A stretch of 6,067 nt of DNA from the NCBI GenBank assembly GCA_002341345.1, contig DDNW01000150.1, positions 5,544 to 11,610 of the forward strand. The letters run 5' to 3'. Positions 1 through 6,046 of this stretch are shown here, in pieces. The DNA is from Erythrobacter sp. UBA2510 (GTDB lineage: Bacteria; Pseudomonadota; Alphaproteobacteria; Sphingomonadales; Sphingomonadaceae). How positions within the stretch are numbered: the stretch's first letter is position 1; every line of letters starts with the position of its first letter. The notes beneath the pieces are model-generated. The model searched no databases. It had not been told where the DNA came from and saw only the letters and a list, made by a program, of their open reading frames with translations. The translations under genes were made by a program, and so were the position numbers.

Positions 1-1
1 C

Positions 2-202
2 CGCCACGAAATGGTCATCACCGAGGCAGTGGTGCGCGGCAAGCGCTACTGGCGCGTGTCGGCTGGCGGCTATAGCGAAGGCACCGCCAAGACGATGTGC
101 AACCGCGTACAGTCGAGCGGCAACGGCGGCTGCATCACCTGGGCGGCGGCCAGCCCGCTGCCCGGCGCGGTTGAGCGCAACGTGCATCTCGCACGTCGCT
201 AA
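2..202 (+). CDS. SPOR-domain protein, C-terminal fragment (5' end outside window)
   Basis: The reading frame is open from the first bases and ends at TAA 200-202, so this is the last 66 codons of a longer gene that starts before the window. The visible tail contains VVRGKRYWRVSAGGYSEGTA, followed by a Cys-containing segment (TMCNRVQ) and GGCITW. That matches the second half of a SPOR (sporulation-related repeat) domain: a strand with Arg-Val and Gly-Gly, a helix, then a final strand. SPOR domains bind denuded glycan strands of septal peptidoglycan, so the family acts in the periplasm or outer envelope, often at the division site. The remaining tail (SPLPGAVERNVHLARR) is basic and probably unstructured. 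The in-frame ATG at 11 is internal to the domain and is not the true start. What precedes the domain (signal peptide, TPR repeats or other modules) cannot be seen. A terminator-like hairpin follows the stop by about 28 bases, so this is the last gene of its transcript. The domain assignment is by eye and fairly confident; the full protein identity is unknown. Confidence 0.72.
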   Translation, partial: RHEMVITEAVVRGKRYWRVSAGGYSEGTAKTMCNRVQSSGNGGCITWAAASPLPGAVERNVHLARR

Positions 203-229
203 AAGCTAATAAATCAGGGGTTTTCCCCG

Positions 230-272
230 AAGGCGGCTGCTTCCACACCCGGAGGCGGCCGCCTTTCTATTT
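230..272 (+). terminator. Intrinsic terminator after the SPOR gene
   Basis: The left arm AAGGCGGCTGC (230-240) pairs with GCGGCCGCCTT (255-265) over 11 positions, with one G-U wobble and a 14-base loop. A T-rich tract, TTTCTATTTGT, follows at 264-274. It lies 28 bases beyond the SPOR stop codon in the right orientation to end that transcript. A small second hairpin (GGGG-TTTT-CCCC, 216-227) sits just upstream. The T tract is interrupted, so efficiency may be moderate. Confidence 0.7.
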
Positions 273-346
273 GTATCTTCACCTGACGCTGACTGGCTGC
301 GCCGGGATTTTGTTCATGGTGGAGCGAGTAATGTCGGGTTCGAGAA

Positions 347-382
347 CCGGCGCACGGCGTACTTTCGGTACGTGAGCACCGG
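347..382. repeat. Imperfect inverted repeat between SPOR gene and pyrC'
   Basis: CCGG (347-350) to CCGG (379-382) enclose a stem-loop: an inner perfect CGTAC (358-362) / GTACG (368-372) around the 5-base loop TTTCG, then interrupted pairing and an outer perfect 4-bp clamp, about 13 paired positions in all. It sits in the 234-base gap between the convergent SPOR and pyrC' genes. No T tract follows on either strand, so it is not a canonical terminator. Its appearance (GGTGCTCACGTAC and a degenerate inverted partner) suggests a dispersed intergenic repeat of the REP-like kind, but copy number cannot be seen here. It could also be an mRNA 3'-end stabiliser for the pyrB-pyrC' transcript. Confidence 0.45.
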
Positions 383-436
383 AAGCGCAGACCACGGCGT
401 TTCGCGGCCCGCCATGGGCGCAATCCCGACGCATGT

Positions 437-1672
437 TTAAAGCTCTACCGCTACCCCGCCCTTCCACAGGGCAGTGACGCGACCTTCCACAGGCTGTTTG
501 TCGAACGGCGTATTGCCTGCCGCAGCGGTCATTTTGGCACTGCTCACCACCCACGGGCGCACCGGATCGACCAGCGCTATGTCCGCTTCGTAACCGCTTT
601 CGAGCAGACCCGCCTTGACGCCGAGCAGCCGGGCCGGAGCGCTCGCGAGCAGGTCGAAGGCGCGGGGCATGTCGATCACGCCGTCGCGCACCAGCGTCAG
701 CACCATCGGCAGCAGCGTCTCGGCCCCGGCCATGCCCGGTGCGGCGTCGATGAAAGGCAGATTCTTGTCCTCCGGCCCGCGCGGATCGTGGCCCGAGGAA
801 ACGACATCGATCGTCCCATCGCCAATCGCGTCGACCACGGCCAGCCGGTCCTCCTCGCGCCTCAAGGGCGGCGAAAGCCGCGCGAAGGTCCGGTAGCCGC
901 CCAGCGCGAGGTCGGAGAGCATGAAATGGGCCGGCGTCACACCCGCCGTGATCTTCAACCCGCGCGCCTTGGCCGCGCGCACCAGATCGAGTCCTGCGCG
1001 GGTCGTGACCTGGCGGAAATGCAGCCGCGCGCCCGCCAGCTCGGCCAGTGCCAGGTCGCGCGCAATCGCCAGCGCCTCCGCCTCGGCAGGCGCAGACGGC
1101 AGGCCGAGCCGCGTCGCCATCTCCCCCGCGCTGGCCGCCGCGCGGCCCGCCAGCCCGCCATCCTCGGCATGGGAGACGACCGTCAGGTCGAGCATTGCCG
1201 CATATTGTAGCAGCCGCAGCATCACGCCGCTGTCGGCGATCCAGTCGCGCCCGGTCGCGACCGCCTTGGCCCCGGCCTCGCGCATCAGCGCCAATTCGGC
1301 GAGTTGCTGGCCCTCCAGCCCGACCGTAGCGGCGGCAAAGGGATGAACCCAGAAATCAGGCTTGCCGCTCTGCGCAACGAAGCGCACACGCGAAGGCAGG
1401 TCGAGCGGCGGCGAGCGGTCGGGCATCAACCCCGCGCGCGTAATCCCGCCGAAATGGAACGCCGGCTTGTCGACATCGAACACGCCCAGATCGACGAGTC
1501 CGGGGACGACCAGCGCCCCGCGCGCATCAACGATTGCATCGCCATCCTGTGGCTGTTCGCCAAGGCTGACAATCTCGCCCTCGGCAAACCGCAAATTGCC
1601 CTCGGCAACGCCGCTCGCGGTGACCAGCTTGCCGCCGGTAATGGTGACGGGCCGCAATTGCTTCACACCCAT
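437..1672 (-). CDS. pyrC: Dihydroorotase-like protein PyrC', probably non-catalytic
   Basis: The 411-residue protein has the amidohydrolase/dihydroorotase class I layout: N-terminal beta-sandwich (1-55), the strand PGLVDL at 57-62, a TIM-barrel core, and a C-terminal sandwich ending in WKGGVAVEL. Active dihydroorotase interconverts carbamoyl aspartate and dihydroorotate (pyrimidine step 3) using two zinc ions. Here the ligands are missing. The HxH after PGLVDL is G63-V-F65. The usual TDD near 140 is T140-G-R142. The His of LHFRHVST is Q221. TPHH reads TPAH (A248). The TDHAPH catalytic Asp is G294 (SGHDPR). Of the ligand set, H168 of SHAED is kept, and structural motifs such as SPPLR (267-271) are also intact. 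This pattern resembles the inactive PyrC' of pseudomonads, which is needed to assemble aspartate transcarbamoylase. The gene overlaps the end of pyrB, implying co-transcription and translational coupling. The ATG at 1672 has a GGAG only 2 bases upstream. A GTG at 1666 (409 residues) has the same GGAG 8 bases away and overlaps the pyrB stop as GTGA, and may be the real start. An active dihydroorotase should be encoded elsewhere (inference). Confidence 0.9.
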   Translation of the reverse strand: MGVKQLRPVTITGGKLVTASGVAEGNLRFAEGEIVSLGEQPQDGDAIVDARGALVVPGLVDLGVFDVDKPAFHFGGITRAGLMPDRSPPLDLPSRVRFVAQSGKPDFWVHPFAAATVGLEGQQLAELALMREAGAKAVATGRDWIADSGVMLRLLQYAAMLDLTVVSHAEDGGLAGRAAASAGEMATRLGLPSAPAEAEALAIARDLALAELAGARLHFRQVTTRAGLDLVRAAKARGLKITAGVTPAHFMLSDLALGGYRTFARLSPPLRREEDRLAVVDAIGDGTIDVVSSGHDPRGPEDKNLPFIDAAPGMAGAETLLPMVLTLVRDGVIDMPRAFDLLASAPARLLGVKAGLLESGYEADIALVDPVRPWVVSSAKMTAAAGNTPFDKQPVEGRVTALWKGGVAVEL

Positions 1673-2706
1673 TCTCCATCTGCCCAGCCGGGGACGCCGC
1701 GCGTCCGACGCGTCAGCACGTCAAGGCAAGCCATGCGCAGGGCCACGCCCATCTCGACCTGAGCGGTAATGATAGAGCGACCGGCAAGGTCGGCGACATT
1801 GGAATCGATCTCAACGCCCCGGTTCATCGGGCCAGGATGCATGACGATGGCATCCTCGCCCGCCAATGCCAGCCGCTCTGCCGTCAGCCCGTAAAGGTGG
1901 CGATATTCGCGTGGGCTAGGGATGAACTGACCATCCATCCGCTCGTTCTGGAGGCGCAGCATCATCACCACGTCGGCGCCTGCCAGCGCGGCATCGAAAT
2001 CGGTGAAAGGTTGGGCCCCCAGCGCCTCGATCCCGGCGGGCATCAGCGCAGGCGGCGCGCAGACCCTCACGCTTGCCCCCAGCGCCGTGAGGGAGAGGAT
2101 GTTCGAGCGGGCCACCCGGCTGTGCAGGATATCGCCGCAGATCGTCACCACAAGGCCGGTAAAATCGTCCGCCGCCATGCCCCGTTCGCGCAGTTTGTAG
2201 CGCAGCGCCAGCGCATCGAGCAGCGCCTGGGTCGGGTGTTCATGGCTGCCGTCCCCGGCATTGAGGACCGGGCAATCGACCTTGCTCGCGATCAGCCCGA
2301 CCGCCCCGCTGCTGGCATGGCGGATGACGATCGCATCGGCGCGCATGGCATTGAGCGTTACCGCCGTGTCGATCAGCGTCTCGCCCTTCTTCACGCTGGA
2401 GGTCGCGGCATGCATATTGACCACGTCCGCGCCCAGCCGCTTGCCCGCGATCTCGAAGCTGAGTAGTGTACGGGTCGAGTTTTCGAAGAAGGCGTTGATG
2501 ATCGTCAGGCCGGAGAGCAGGTCGACATGCTTCTTGGCCTGCCGGTTCAGCGCTACCCATTGTTCCGCCTCGTCGAGCAGATAGAGGATCTCGTGCCGCT
2601 CCAGCGCCCCGATCGCGATCAGGTCGCGATGCGCGAAGGCACGTGCACCCACGGGGTAGCGGCCTGTTGGCATGGCCCCTGTCGATTGGTCTGGCGTCGA
2701 TGTCAT
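1663..2706 (-). CDS. pyrB: Aspartate carbamoyltransferase catalytic subunit PyrB
   Basis: PyrB condenses carbamoyl phosphate with L-aspartate to N-carbamoyl-L-aspartate, the committed step of de novo pyrimidine synthesis in the cytosol. All hallmark motifs are present in 347 residues. The carbamoyl-phosphate loop is [13 protein letters not shown] (73-85). The 80s-loop lysines are in [11 protein letters not shown] (K106/K107). R129-H130 follow in VIRH, then [10 protein letters not shown] (155-164), HSRVARSN (195-202; R197 matches the phosphate/aspartate Arg), MLRLQNERM (249-257) and [11 protein letters not shown] (290-300). The last form is typical of PyrBs that pair with dihydroorotase-like proteins, not with a PyrI regulatory chain, and no pyrI is present here. 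The frame stays open far upstream, antisense to sppA, so the start must be chosen. ATG at 2706 gives the N-terminus MTSTPDQ. ATGs at 2721 (352 residues) and 2673 (336 residues) are alternatives, and none has a strong Shine-Dalgarno sequence. The stop TGA 1663-1665 lies inside the start region of pyrC'. Function is near certain; the exact start is not. Confidence 0.95.
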   Translation of the reverse strand: MTSTPDQSTGAMPTGRYPVGARAFAHRDLIAIGALERHEILYLLDEAEQWVALNRQAKKHVDLLSGLTIINAFFENSTRTLLSFEIAGKRLGADVVNMHAATSSVKKGETLIDTAVTLNAMRADAIVIRHASSGAVGLIASKVDCPVLNAGDGSHEHPTQALLDALALRYKLRERGMAADDFTGLVVTICGDILHSRVARSNILSLTALGASVRVCAPPALMPAGIEALGAQPFTDFDAALAGADVVMMLRLQNERMDGQFIPSPREYRHLYGLTAERLALAGEDAIVMHPGPMNRGVEIDSNVADLAGRSIITAQVEMGVALRMACLDVLTRRTRGVPGWADGEWV

Positions 2707-2853
2707 TAAAGCCAAGCGCATAGTGGAGCCGCTGTATCCGCTCAAGCAGTTTCCTTGCCCCTTCCCCCGCAATATCTTGCGACAAAACGGCGCTGGCGCG
2801 TCGGGGCCCCATTGCCTAGATAAAGGCGAAGGGCAGCAACCGGGATTTCGTGA
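2707..2853. promoter_or_regulatory. Divergent pyrB/sppA intergenic region
   Basis: These 147 bases separate the outward-facing pyrB and sppA starts and must hold both promoters. Visible structure: an inverted repeat CGCAA-TATC-TTGCG (2768-2781), an 8-base palindrome GGGGCCCC (2803-2810), and a pyrimidine-rich run (about 2750-2767). No convincing -35/-10 pair stands out on either strand. The sppA start has only a weak GGGA about 9 bases upstream. No UMP-type attenuator or leader peptide for pyrB is visible. The region is defined by position, and the individual sites are tentative. Confidence 0.4.
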
Positions 2854-4770
2854 ATGAGTTTTGCAGGCAAGGTGTGGCGACTGCTGGTCGGCATAAAGGA
2901 CGCGCTGGCGCTGCTGTTCCTGCTGGTGTTCTTCGCCGCGCTGTTCGCGCTGCTCAGTTCCCGCCCCAGCCCCGGCATGGTGCACAAGGGCGCGCTCCTG
3001 CTGGCACTCGATGGCGTGGTGGTGGAGGAGACGAGCCAGGTCGATCCGTTCAGCGTGCTGCTGTCCGGCAGCCTGCCGATGCGCGAATATGCCGCGCGCG
3101 ATCTCGTCCATGCGATCGACGAGGCAGCGAGTGACGAGCGGATCGAGGCCATTGCGCTCGACCTCAGCACCTTCGTCGGCGGCGGGCAGGTGCACATGGC
3201 TGCGATCGGCGATGCGCTCGACCGGTTCCGCGCGGCGGACAAGCCGGTTTATGCCTATGCCATCGCCTATACCGACGACACACTGATGCTGGCCGCCCAT
3301 GCCGACGAAGTATGGGTCGACCCGATGGGCGGTGCGCTGATCCGCGGTCCGGGCGGGCACACACTCTATTACGGCGATGCGCTGCAACGCTTCGGGATCA
3401 AGGCCAAGGTCTACCGCGCTGGCGAGTACAAGAGCTTTGCCGAACCCTATACGCGCGGCTCCATGTCGGACGAGGCACGCGCCAATCTCACCCCGCTCTA
3501 CCAGTCGCTGTGGGAAGAGTGGCAGGCGCATGTGAAGAAGGCGCGCCCGCAGGCCGATATCGATCTCGTTACCGGTTCGCTGGACGACTGGATCGCGGCG
3601 AGCGACGGCAATCTGGCACAGGCGGCAGTCGATGCCGGGATCGCCGATACGATCGGCACGCGCGAGGACTTCGGCGCCCGCGTGGCCGAAGAGGTGGGCA
3701 AGGACCAGTTCGAGGACATGCCAGGCAGCTTTGCCCACACTGCGCTCGACCCGTGGCTGGCCGAGGTCGCACCGACAGGCGATGCGGGCAGCGCCTTCGG
3801 CAGCGGGGCAAAGCGCATCGGCGTAATCACCGTTGCCGGGACAATCCAGGATGGCCAGCAGGGCCCCGGAGAAGCAGGCGCAGCACGCATCTCCGACCTG
3901 CTCGACGATGCGCTGGACGATGATCTGGCCGCACTGGTGGTGCGCGTCGATTCGCCGGGTGGCACGGTCAGCGGCTCGGAAGCGATCCGCCGGGCGCTGG
4001 CACGGCACAAGGAAAAGGGCATCCCCATCGCGATCTCGATGGGCAATGTCGCGGCCAGCGGCGGTTACTGGATCGCAACGACGGGGGACCGCATCTTTGC
4101 CGAGCCCGAAACGATCACCGGCTCGATCGGCGTGATCGCCATTGTCCCCACCTTCGAGGACCTGCTCGCCGAATATGACGTGCATTCGGACGGCATCCGG
4201 ACAACTCCGCTCTCGGGCCAGCCCGACATTCTCGGCGGCTTCAATGCCGAGACCGAGACGCTGCTGCAGGCGAGCGTCGATGCGCAATATTCGCGCTTCC
4301 TGAACATCGTCAGCACCGCGCGGGGGATGACCAAGGAGCGCGCCGACGAACTGGCGCAGGGGCAGGTCTGGGACGGCGGGACCGCCCGCCAGATCGGGCT
4401 GGTCGACCAGTTCGGCGATCTCGACGCCGCGCTCGCATGGGCGGCGGGTCAGGCGGGTCTGAAAGAGGGCGAATGGCAGCCGAAGTTTCTGGGCCAAGAC
4501 AAGCCTGAAAGTTTCGCCAGCATGGTCGCCGCCATGTTCACCGACGAGCCCGAAAGCGAAGCGCGCAGCGCGTCGCCGCGTGATCTGGTCGCCTTCACCA
4601 CCTTGCGCGAGAGCGCATTGACCGGGCGGCTGCTGGCCGATGTCGAGGCGCTGTTTGCGGTCCGCGGCGGGCAGGCGCGTTGTCTGGATTGTGCCACCTT
4701 GGACTATTCGGCGCCCAAGGCGCAGGATCGCGGGCTTATGGCTGCGCTGGGGGCCCTTCTGTCACGCTAG
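2854..4770 (+). CDS. sppA: Signal peptide peptidase SppA, long (67K) double-domain type
   Basis: SppA is a membrane-anchored serine protease that cleaves remnant signal peptides after secretion. The 638-residue protein is close to the E. coli form (618 residues). Basic residues at the N-terminus precede one hydrophobic segment (about 17-35, [18 protein letters not shown]), which should anchor it in the inner membrane with the body in the periplasm. The N-terminal peptidase S49 domain (about 45-300) carries the general-base lysine K193 in [18 protein letters not shown]. The C-terminal S49 domain (about 320-535) carries [12 protein letters not shown] (365-376) and the nucleophile S402 in NVAASGGYW, followed by TGSIGVI (422-428). 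This arrangement, with Lys in the first repeat and Ser in the second, is the known SppA dyad. The tail (540-638) is less conserved and contains the only two cysteines, C610 and C613. ATG 2854 immediately precedes the anchor, so it fits well. The gene is divergent from pyrB and is followed by tRNA-Val, with no clear operon partner. A short stretch (4771-4872) after the stop shows no clear terminator. Confidence 0.95.
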   Translation: MSFAGKVWRLLVGIKDALALLFLLVFFAALFALLSSRPSPGMVHKGALLLALDGVVVEETSQVDPFSVLLSGSLPMREYAARDLVHAIDEAASDERIEAIALDLSTFVGGGQVHMAAIGDALDRFRAADKPVYAYAIAYTDDTLMLAAHADEVWVDPMGGALIRGPGGHTLYYGDALQRFGIKAKVYRAGEYKSFAEPYTRGSMSDEARANLTPLYQSLWEEWQAHVKKARPQADIDLVTGSLDDWIAASDGNLAQAAVDAGIADTIGTREDFGARVAEEVGKDQFEDMPGSFAHTALDPWLAEVAPTGDAGSAFGSGAKRIGVITVAGTIQDGQQGPGEAGAARISDLLDDALDDDLAALVVRVDSPGGTVSGSEAIRRALARHKEKGIPIAISMGNVAASGGYWIATTGDRIFAEPETITGSIGVIAIVPTFEDLLAEYDVHSDGIRTTPLSGQPDILGGFNAETETLLQASVDAQYSRFLNIVSTARGMTKERADELAQGQVWDGGTARQIGLVDQFGDLDAALAWAAGQAGLKEGEWQPKFLGQDKPESFASMVAAMFTDEPESEARSASPRDLVAFTTLRESALTGRLLADVEALFAVRGGQARCLDCATLDYSAPKAQDRGLMAALGALLSR

Positions 4771-4872
4771 GGCCTGCTTGATCCGGGGTCACCGAAAGAC
4801 TTGCCAGCCGGGATCGCGCGTGGCAAAGGCGCGCGCCTGCCGCGAGGCCTCATCAGGGCCCGGACAACCGGC

Positions 4873-4947
4873 GGGCGCGTAGCTCAGTGGTAGAGCACAC
4901 CCTTCACACGGGTGGGGTCGCAAGTTCAATCCTTGCCGCGCCCACCA
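4873..4947 (+). tRNA. tRNA-Val (anticodon CAC), CCA encoded
   Basis: The full cloverleaf can be drawn. The acceptor GGGCGCG (4873-4879) pairs perfectly with CGCGCCC (4937-4943), followed by discriminator A4944 and encoded CCA 4945-4947. The D arm is GCTC/GAGC around AGTGGTA (4882-4896). The anticodon stem is CACCC/GGGTG (4898-4902 and 4910-4914) with loop TTCACAC, so the anticodon is CAC at 4905-4907, reading the valine codon GTG. The variable loop has five bases. The T arm is GCAAG/CTTGC around TTCAATC (4920-4936). All four stems pair without mismatch, so the gene looks functional. GTG is a common codon in this GC-rich DNA. The 3' end borders a lower-GC region, and tRNA 3' ends are frequent phage and island integration sites. 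Confidence 0.97.
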
Positions 4948-4969
4948 TCTTTTCAATGACTTAGATGGT
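4944..4969. repeat. Inverted repeat overlapping the tRNA-Val 3' end
   Basis: ACCATCT (4944-4950) and AGATGGT (4963-4969) are perfect 7-base inverted arms separated by 12 bases. The left arm includes the tRNA discriminator base and CCA. It could be a hairpin in the precursor trailer, a symmetric element left by an integration event, or chance. No integrase gene lies in the window to support an att role. Confidence 0.4.
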
Positions 4970-5010
4970 CAGCCTGCGCGCTGTGTCTAATTTGTGGCGA
5001 AAGCGGACAA

Positions 5011-5041
5011 GAAAAGGGCCGCAGTCACTCGACCACGGCCC
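5011..5041 (-). terminator. Intrinsic terminator of the acidic-protein gene
   Basis: GGGCCG (5016-5021) and CGGCCC (5036-5041) form a perfect 6-bp G/C stem with a 14-base loop. Read on the - strand, the stem is followed directly by TTTTCTTG (5015 downward), the expected U tract. The stem starts 33 bases past the TAA of the gene ending at 5075, so it closes that transcript and shields the tRNA gene from read-through. Confidence 0.78.
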
Positions 5042-5074
5042 CGCTCGACTGCCTCGCGGCGTTGAATTCAGTGC

Positions 5075-5755
5075 TTAGACCGGGACTCCCGGCTTCCGCT
5101 CAAAACCTCGCGTCACCAGAACTGCGCCACTGTCTGCGGATCGTACCTCTTCGCTGTTAGTGCGAAAGCTAGTCTGCAGATTGGAAATACCAAGGTTCCA
5201 GCGCTTGTCAGTGAAGAGACAGTAATCGAGTGACTGCACCGACAACATCGGCACGTCGTCCCGCATCTGCTCGATCTCAGTATCCGGATCGGGCTCTTTG
5301 CCATCGTGTTCATCGCCGCCGGGGTCGGCTATCGGACAGCCTGCACTGGCGTCATAGGCGGCGTACGAGCGCATATCGGGCTCTGCCTCATCCAATCCCC
5401 GATCCGCGCTGTCTTCCTCGTCATCCTCGTGGCCTTGAGCGATGTTCGGGCCGTTTCTCTGGCCGCCGCGCATCTGGTCCCATTCAATCCAAGCATTCTC
5501 GCCAGCATCAGCGACGATGCAGCCGGGACCGTATTCGATGCCGGGGGGCAAGGTGACAAAATCGTCTTCCGCTCGGGTGACTTCAGCATCAGGATCGCCG
5601 TCAATCGCATTGGCGAGGTCCAGCGCCACCTCGATAAAGCTGGCTAGCTGGTCGCGATTGAAGCGTGCGAGGATGTTGAGGACTGCCGGAAGCGGGGGAA
5701 AGCCCACAGGCAAGGTGACAGGGGCAGAGTTCGCCCCTAATTGGTTTTTAGCCAT
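5075..5755 (-). CDS. Acidic hypothetical protein, sphingomonad-type, unknown function
   Basis: No function is recognised. The gene is convincing because ATG 5755 has a perfect AAGGAGGT five bases upstream and a terminator follows the TAA (5075-5077). The 226-residue product is cytosolic-looking, with no signal peptide or membrane segment. About 44 residues are Asp/Glu against 17 Lys/Arg. Layout: a Pro-rich start (12-23), a probable helix (about 24-50, containing NRDQLASFIEVALDLANA), then the acidic loop DGDPDAEVTRAEDDF (52-66), which fits an EF-hand-like spacing. Next come two related units, GPGCIVADAGE (76-86) and SAGCPIADPGGDEHDG (137-152), separated by a low-complexity acidic stretch (109-127), and finally a tail less acidic than the middle (178-226). 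From memory, similar helix / DGDPD / GC-x-I-AD proteins occur as unannotated genes in sphingomonads and relatives; this was not checked. The gene is divergent from an RHH regulator, suggesting shared control. GC is about 59%, below sppA. A DNA-mimic or metal-binding role is possible but only speculation. Confidence 0.82.
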   Translation of the reverse strand: MAKNQLGANSAPVTLPVGFPPLPAVLNILARFNRDQLASFIEVALDLANAIDGDPDAEVTRAEDDFVTLPPGIEYGPGCIVADAGENAWIEWDQMRGGQRNGPNIAQGHEDDEEDSADRGLDEAEPDMRSYAAYDASAGCPIADPGGDEHDGKEPDPDTEIEQMRDDVPMLSVQSLDYCLFTDKRWNLGISNLQTSFRTNSEEVRSADSGAVLVTRGFERKPGVPV

Positions 5756-5760
5756 GATCG

Positions 5761-5768
5761 ACCTCCTT
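5761..5768 (-). promoter_or_regulatory. Perfect Shine-Dalgarno AAGGAGGT for the acidic protein
   Basis: On the - strand AAGGAGGT is followed by CGATC and then ATG (5755-5753). It is the full anti-16S match at a 5-base spacing, far stronger than any other ribosome binding site in the window. It fixes the start at 5755 and predicts high translation once the message is made. Confidence 0.85.
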
Positions 5769-5785
5769 GGGATCGGTTGTGGTTA

Positions 5786-5820
5786 GAGCCGGGTTGGAAG
5801 CAGCAACTTCCACTCGGCTC
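5786..5820. repeat. Long near-perfect hairpin in the divergent control region
   Basis: GAGCCG (5786-5791) pairs with CGGCTC (5815-5820), and TGGAAG (5795-5800) pairs with CTTCCA (5807-5812) around the 6-base loop CAGCAA. Between the two blocks, G5793-C5813 and a G-T wobble (5792/5814) can also pair, leaving one bulged T. This gives roughly a 14-bp stem over 35 bases. It lies between the RBS of the acidic gene and the first copy of the direct repeat. There is no T tract on either side, so it is not a simple terminator. It may be an operator, or an mRNA leader structure sitting 17 bases upstream of the Shine-Dalgarno sequence of the - strand gene. Confidence 0.6.
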
Positions 5821-5822
5821 GC

Positions 5823-5837
5823 AGTTCTGGTACCAAA
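5823..5837. repeat. 15-base direct repeat, copy 1 (TGGTACCA core); candidate operator
   Basis: AGTTCTGGTACCAAA is identical to the copy at 5855-5869, with starts 32 bases apart (about three helical turns). The core TGGTACCA (5828-5835) is a perfect 8-base palindrome. This copy ends five bases before the RHH start codon, where a repressor could block transcription. It is a candidate autoregulatory site for the RHH protein; this is an inference. Confidence 0.55.
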
Positions 5838-5842
5838 CTAAA

Positions 5843-6040
5843 ATGAGCGATGCAAGTTCTGGTACCAAAAGAAGCGCCCGCCCCGGACAAAGTGGTGTGT
5901 CGATTCATGTCCGTCTTCAGCCGGATGACCTATCTGACCTAGATACGTGGATCGCTGCACAGGACGACAATCCTAGCCGACCGGAAGCAGTACGCAGGTT
6001 GGTGCAATGGGGGCTGAAGGCGACAGTCTTGAAAAGTTGA
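5843..6040 (+). CDS. Small ribbon-helix-helix (CopG/Arc-like) DNA-binding protein
   Basis: The 65-residue product has a basic, flexible start (TKRSARPGQ, 8-16) followed by a compact RHH fold. The predicted DNA-contacting strand is VSIHVRLQP (19-27), helix A PDDLSDLDTWIAAQ (27-40), a turn around N43-P44, and helix B SRPEAVRRLVQWGLKA (45-60). The Arg-Pro-Glu-Ala-x-Arg-Arg-Leu pattern in helix B is characteristic of the family. RHH proteins act as dimers that insert a two-stranded sheet into the major groove, often at tandem or palindromic sites, and frequently repress their own gene. ATG 5843 is chosen because the fold begins soon after it. The frame remains open back to ATG 5741, but that would overlap the divergent gene's start and add a sequence unlike the family. 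No Shine-Dalgarno sequence is seen, so translation may be weak or leaderless. Candidate operators flank and enter the gene, and a perfect hairpin follows its stop. There is no toxin-like partner between stop and hairpin, so a classical antitoxin role is not supported here. Confidence 0.78.
   Translation: MSDASSGTKRSARPGQSGVSIHVRLQPDDLSDLDTWIAAQDDNPSRPEAVRRLVQWGLKATVLKS
5855..5869. repeat. 15-base direct repeat, copy 2, inside the RHH coding start
   Basis: This copy is identical to 5823-5837 and forms codons 5-9 of the RHH gene (Ser-Ser-Gly-Thr-Lys). The palindromic core TGGTACCA is at 5860-5867. The five bases before it differ from copy 1 by one inserted A (GCA versus GC), suggesting either a short tandem duplication or two selected binding sites. 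Confidence 0.55.
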
Positions 6041-6046
6041 AGGGTC

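Noticed and set aside
335..352. GGGTTCGAGAACC resembles a tRNA T arm
   Set aside because: The required 5-bp stem and 7-base loop do not form properly, and no acceptor, D or anticodon arms are present.
279..554. A 91-residue - strand frame overlapping the end of pyrC'
   Set aside because: It is half inside pyrC' in another frame and half in the structured intergenic repeat, with no ribosome binding site.
788..1346. Several + strand frames of 90-150 residues across pyrC'
   Set aside because: They are Arg/Ala/Pro-rich shadows of the - strand gene with no recognisable motifs.
2717..2746. CTTGAG-18-TATGCG as a pyrB promoter on the - strand
   Set aside because: The -10 matches only half the consensus and would put transcription start almost on the start codon. 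It is not better than chance.
2707..4497. The pyrB frame stays open for about 597 further codons on the - strand, giving a 944-residue reading frame
   Set aside because: The extension is exactly antisense to the well-supported sppA. Its residues have no family character, and canonical PyrB is about 310-350 residues. It reflects the codon bias of GC-rich DNA.
4788..4872. - strand reading frame before the tRNA giving a protein-like tail (ARAFATRDPGWQVFR)
   Set aside because: It has no plausible start, since it would have to begin within the tRNA gene, and no family was recognised. It could be a decayed gene remnant but the evidence is too thin.
5741..5842. Upstream extension of the RHH gene to ATG 5741
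   Set aside because: It overlaps the start and Shine-Dalgarno sequence of the divergent gene, runs through the hairpin and repeat, and its residues do not resemble an RHH N-terminus.
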